64,000 nt of DNA from JBAYOE01 sp050950065. Its GTDB lineage: Bacteria; Spirochaetota; Spirochaetia; Sphaerochaetales; Sphaerochaetaceae. The number at the start of each line of letters is the position of its first letter. The first letter of the stretch is position 1. Below, piece after piece: positions 63,312 through 64,000 of this stretch. The notes beneath the pieces are model-generated. The model saw only the letters and a list, made by a program, of their open reading frames with translations. It searched no databases and had not been told where the DNA came from. The stretch covers positions 1 to 64,000 of the forward strand of contig JBMNGX010000005.1 in the NCBI GenBank assembly GCA_050950065.1, in the 5' to 3' direction. Position numbers and translations under genes: made by a program.

Positions 63312-64000
63312 ATGATTAGAGAGCCTATTAAAAACTATGGATACAACTTTGTCCCCTCAGAGTATCTTAAAGAGGGCAAAGATGAGTACTACTTTCGTAA
63401 CAAACAAATCGAAAGTTGGAATGCCACTTTTAGAAACTTAACTCAAAAAGAGATTGATCAACTAGAAAATCAGAACAACGTCTGTGCCAATTGGAACGAC
63501 TTTTTAGTTGAAGATCCAATTGATTTATCTTTAATAAGAAACAACTCTTTCTATGGGTTAGTACGTATTGGGTCGATGGAAAATTACACCATCACATACC
63601 ACGACTTTTCCCTTCCTGAAGGTATTAGAGATAGTCATATCGTCTCGTGTGATATTGGACGTCACTGCTCAATTCACCGTGTCTCATACCTTGCCCACTA
63701 CATAATCGATCCTCTTTGTATCTTAAGTGAAATTGATGAGATGAGTAGCACTAACCACGCTAAGTTTGGCAATGGAATAGTGAAAGAAGGGGAAGCAGAA
63801 AAAGTTAGAATTTGGTTAAACGTAATTAACGAAACAGAGAGTAGACCTGTTTTACCCTTTGATGATTTAAGGGTCTCTGATGCTTATTTATGGTCTATTT
63901 ACCGCGATTTTCCAAAGTTTTTAGAAAAGCTAAAAGAGTTTACCGAAAACCACTACGATTTATCGTTGGGTTATTACGGAACGGTTGGAACACACTCAAT
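63312..64000 (+). CDS. DUF4954 family protein (3' end outside window)
   Basis: An open frame runs from ATG 63312 to the right edge without a stop, at least 229 residues. It reads MIREPIKNYG..., then RNNSFYGLVRIG, SHIVSCDIG and YLAHYIID, which fits DUF4954, a family common in spirochaetes and Bacteroidetes. The central part should form a left-handed beta-helix like nucleotidyl/acyltransferases. Its function is unknown. Confidence 0.75.
   Translation, partial: MIREPIKNYGYNFVPSEYLKEGKDEYYFRNKQIESWNATFRNLTQKEIDQLENQNNVCANWNDFLVEDPIDLSLIRNNSFYGLVRIGSMENYTITYHDFSLPEGIRDSHIVSCDIGRHCSIHRVSYLAHYIIDPLCILSEIDEMSSTNHAKFGNGIVKEGEAEKVRIWLNVINETESRPVLPFDDLRVSDAYLWSIYRDFPKFLEKLKEFTENHYDLSLGYYGTVGTHS

Noticed and set aside
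1..64000. CRISPR array
   Set aside because: No regularly spaced direct repeats were seen.

Overview
The window is AT-rich chromosomal DNA from what looks like an anaerobic or microaerophilic spirochaete (Spirochaetales; the genus cannot be named from this alone). The evidence is a class I (archaeal-type) lysyl-tRNA synthetase, a long serine hydroxymethyltransferase of about 505 residues, a DUF4954 protein, spirochaete-style lipoproteins, a multimeric NADH-linked [FeFe] hydrogenase under a nearby Rex gene, and a reductive oxygen-defence set (superoxide reductase, rubrerythrin, PerR/Fur protein).

Region 1 (1-12.5 kb) is an accessory defence island. It holds the end of a helicase with a nuclease-like DUF3883 tail, a DUF1156 DNA methylase, a DUF499 ATPase with an N-terminal HEPN-like domain, and a full-length DUF262-DUF1524 (GmrSD-like) enzyme. 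An IS66 element follows; it lacks a target duplication and has cut off the 5' ends of two different flanking genes, one of them a NERD/zinc-finger gene. A tRNA-Ile2 lies next to this region.

Region 2 (12.6-23.5 kb) is housekeeping: rlpA, lysS, era, a clpP-like gene, a secreted nuclease/phosphatase lipoprotein and rex. The hydrogenase operon follows: a NuoE-like protein, a lone HATPase, a small 2Fe-2S protein, a frameshifted hydB and hydA. A clear terminator ends it.

Region 3 (23.5-31 kb) has an orphan MalK-type ATPase, tRNA-Gly and an SsuA/NMT1-type ABC operon with two ATPase-permease pairs, a TIM-barrel protein and a broken SGNH hydrolase. Its substrate is unknown.

Region 4 (31-47.8 kb) has a secreted protein, a MenA-like prenyltransferase, a GntR regulator with an acyl-CoA synthetase, a PerR/Fur regulator, a lipoprotein-porin pair and an NhaC antiporter. 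It then has a redox/oxygen-defence stretch: rubrerythrin, Fe-S aldo/keto reductase, superoxide reductase, pirin, flavodoxin, glutaredoxin, a rubredoxin-tailed protein and an atypical ferredoxin.

Region 5 (47.8-64 kb) starts with tRNA-Arg and a complete livKHMGF-type operon. It continues with an SDR, a CBS-ACT protein, an Smr protein, infA, an NSS transporter, glyA-gcvH, a frameshifted hydantoinase-like gene, mscL, trpS, azlCD and the start of a DUF4954 gene.

At least six single-base frameshifts interrupt otherwise well-conserved genes; five of them read as one extra base. This mixes core and accessory genes, so indel error in the source assembly is as likely as true decay.
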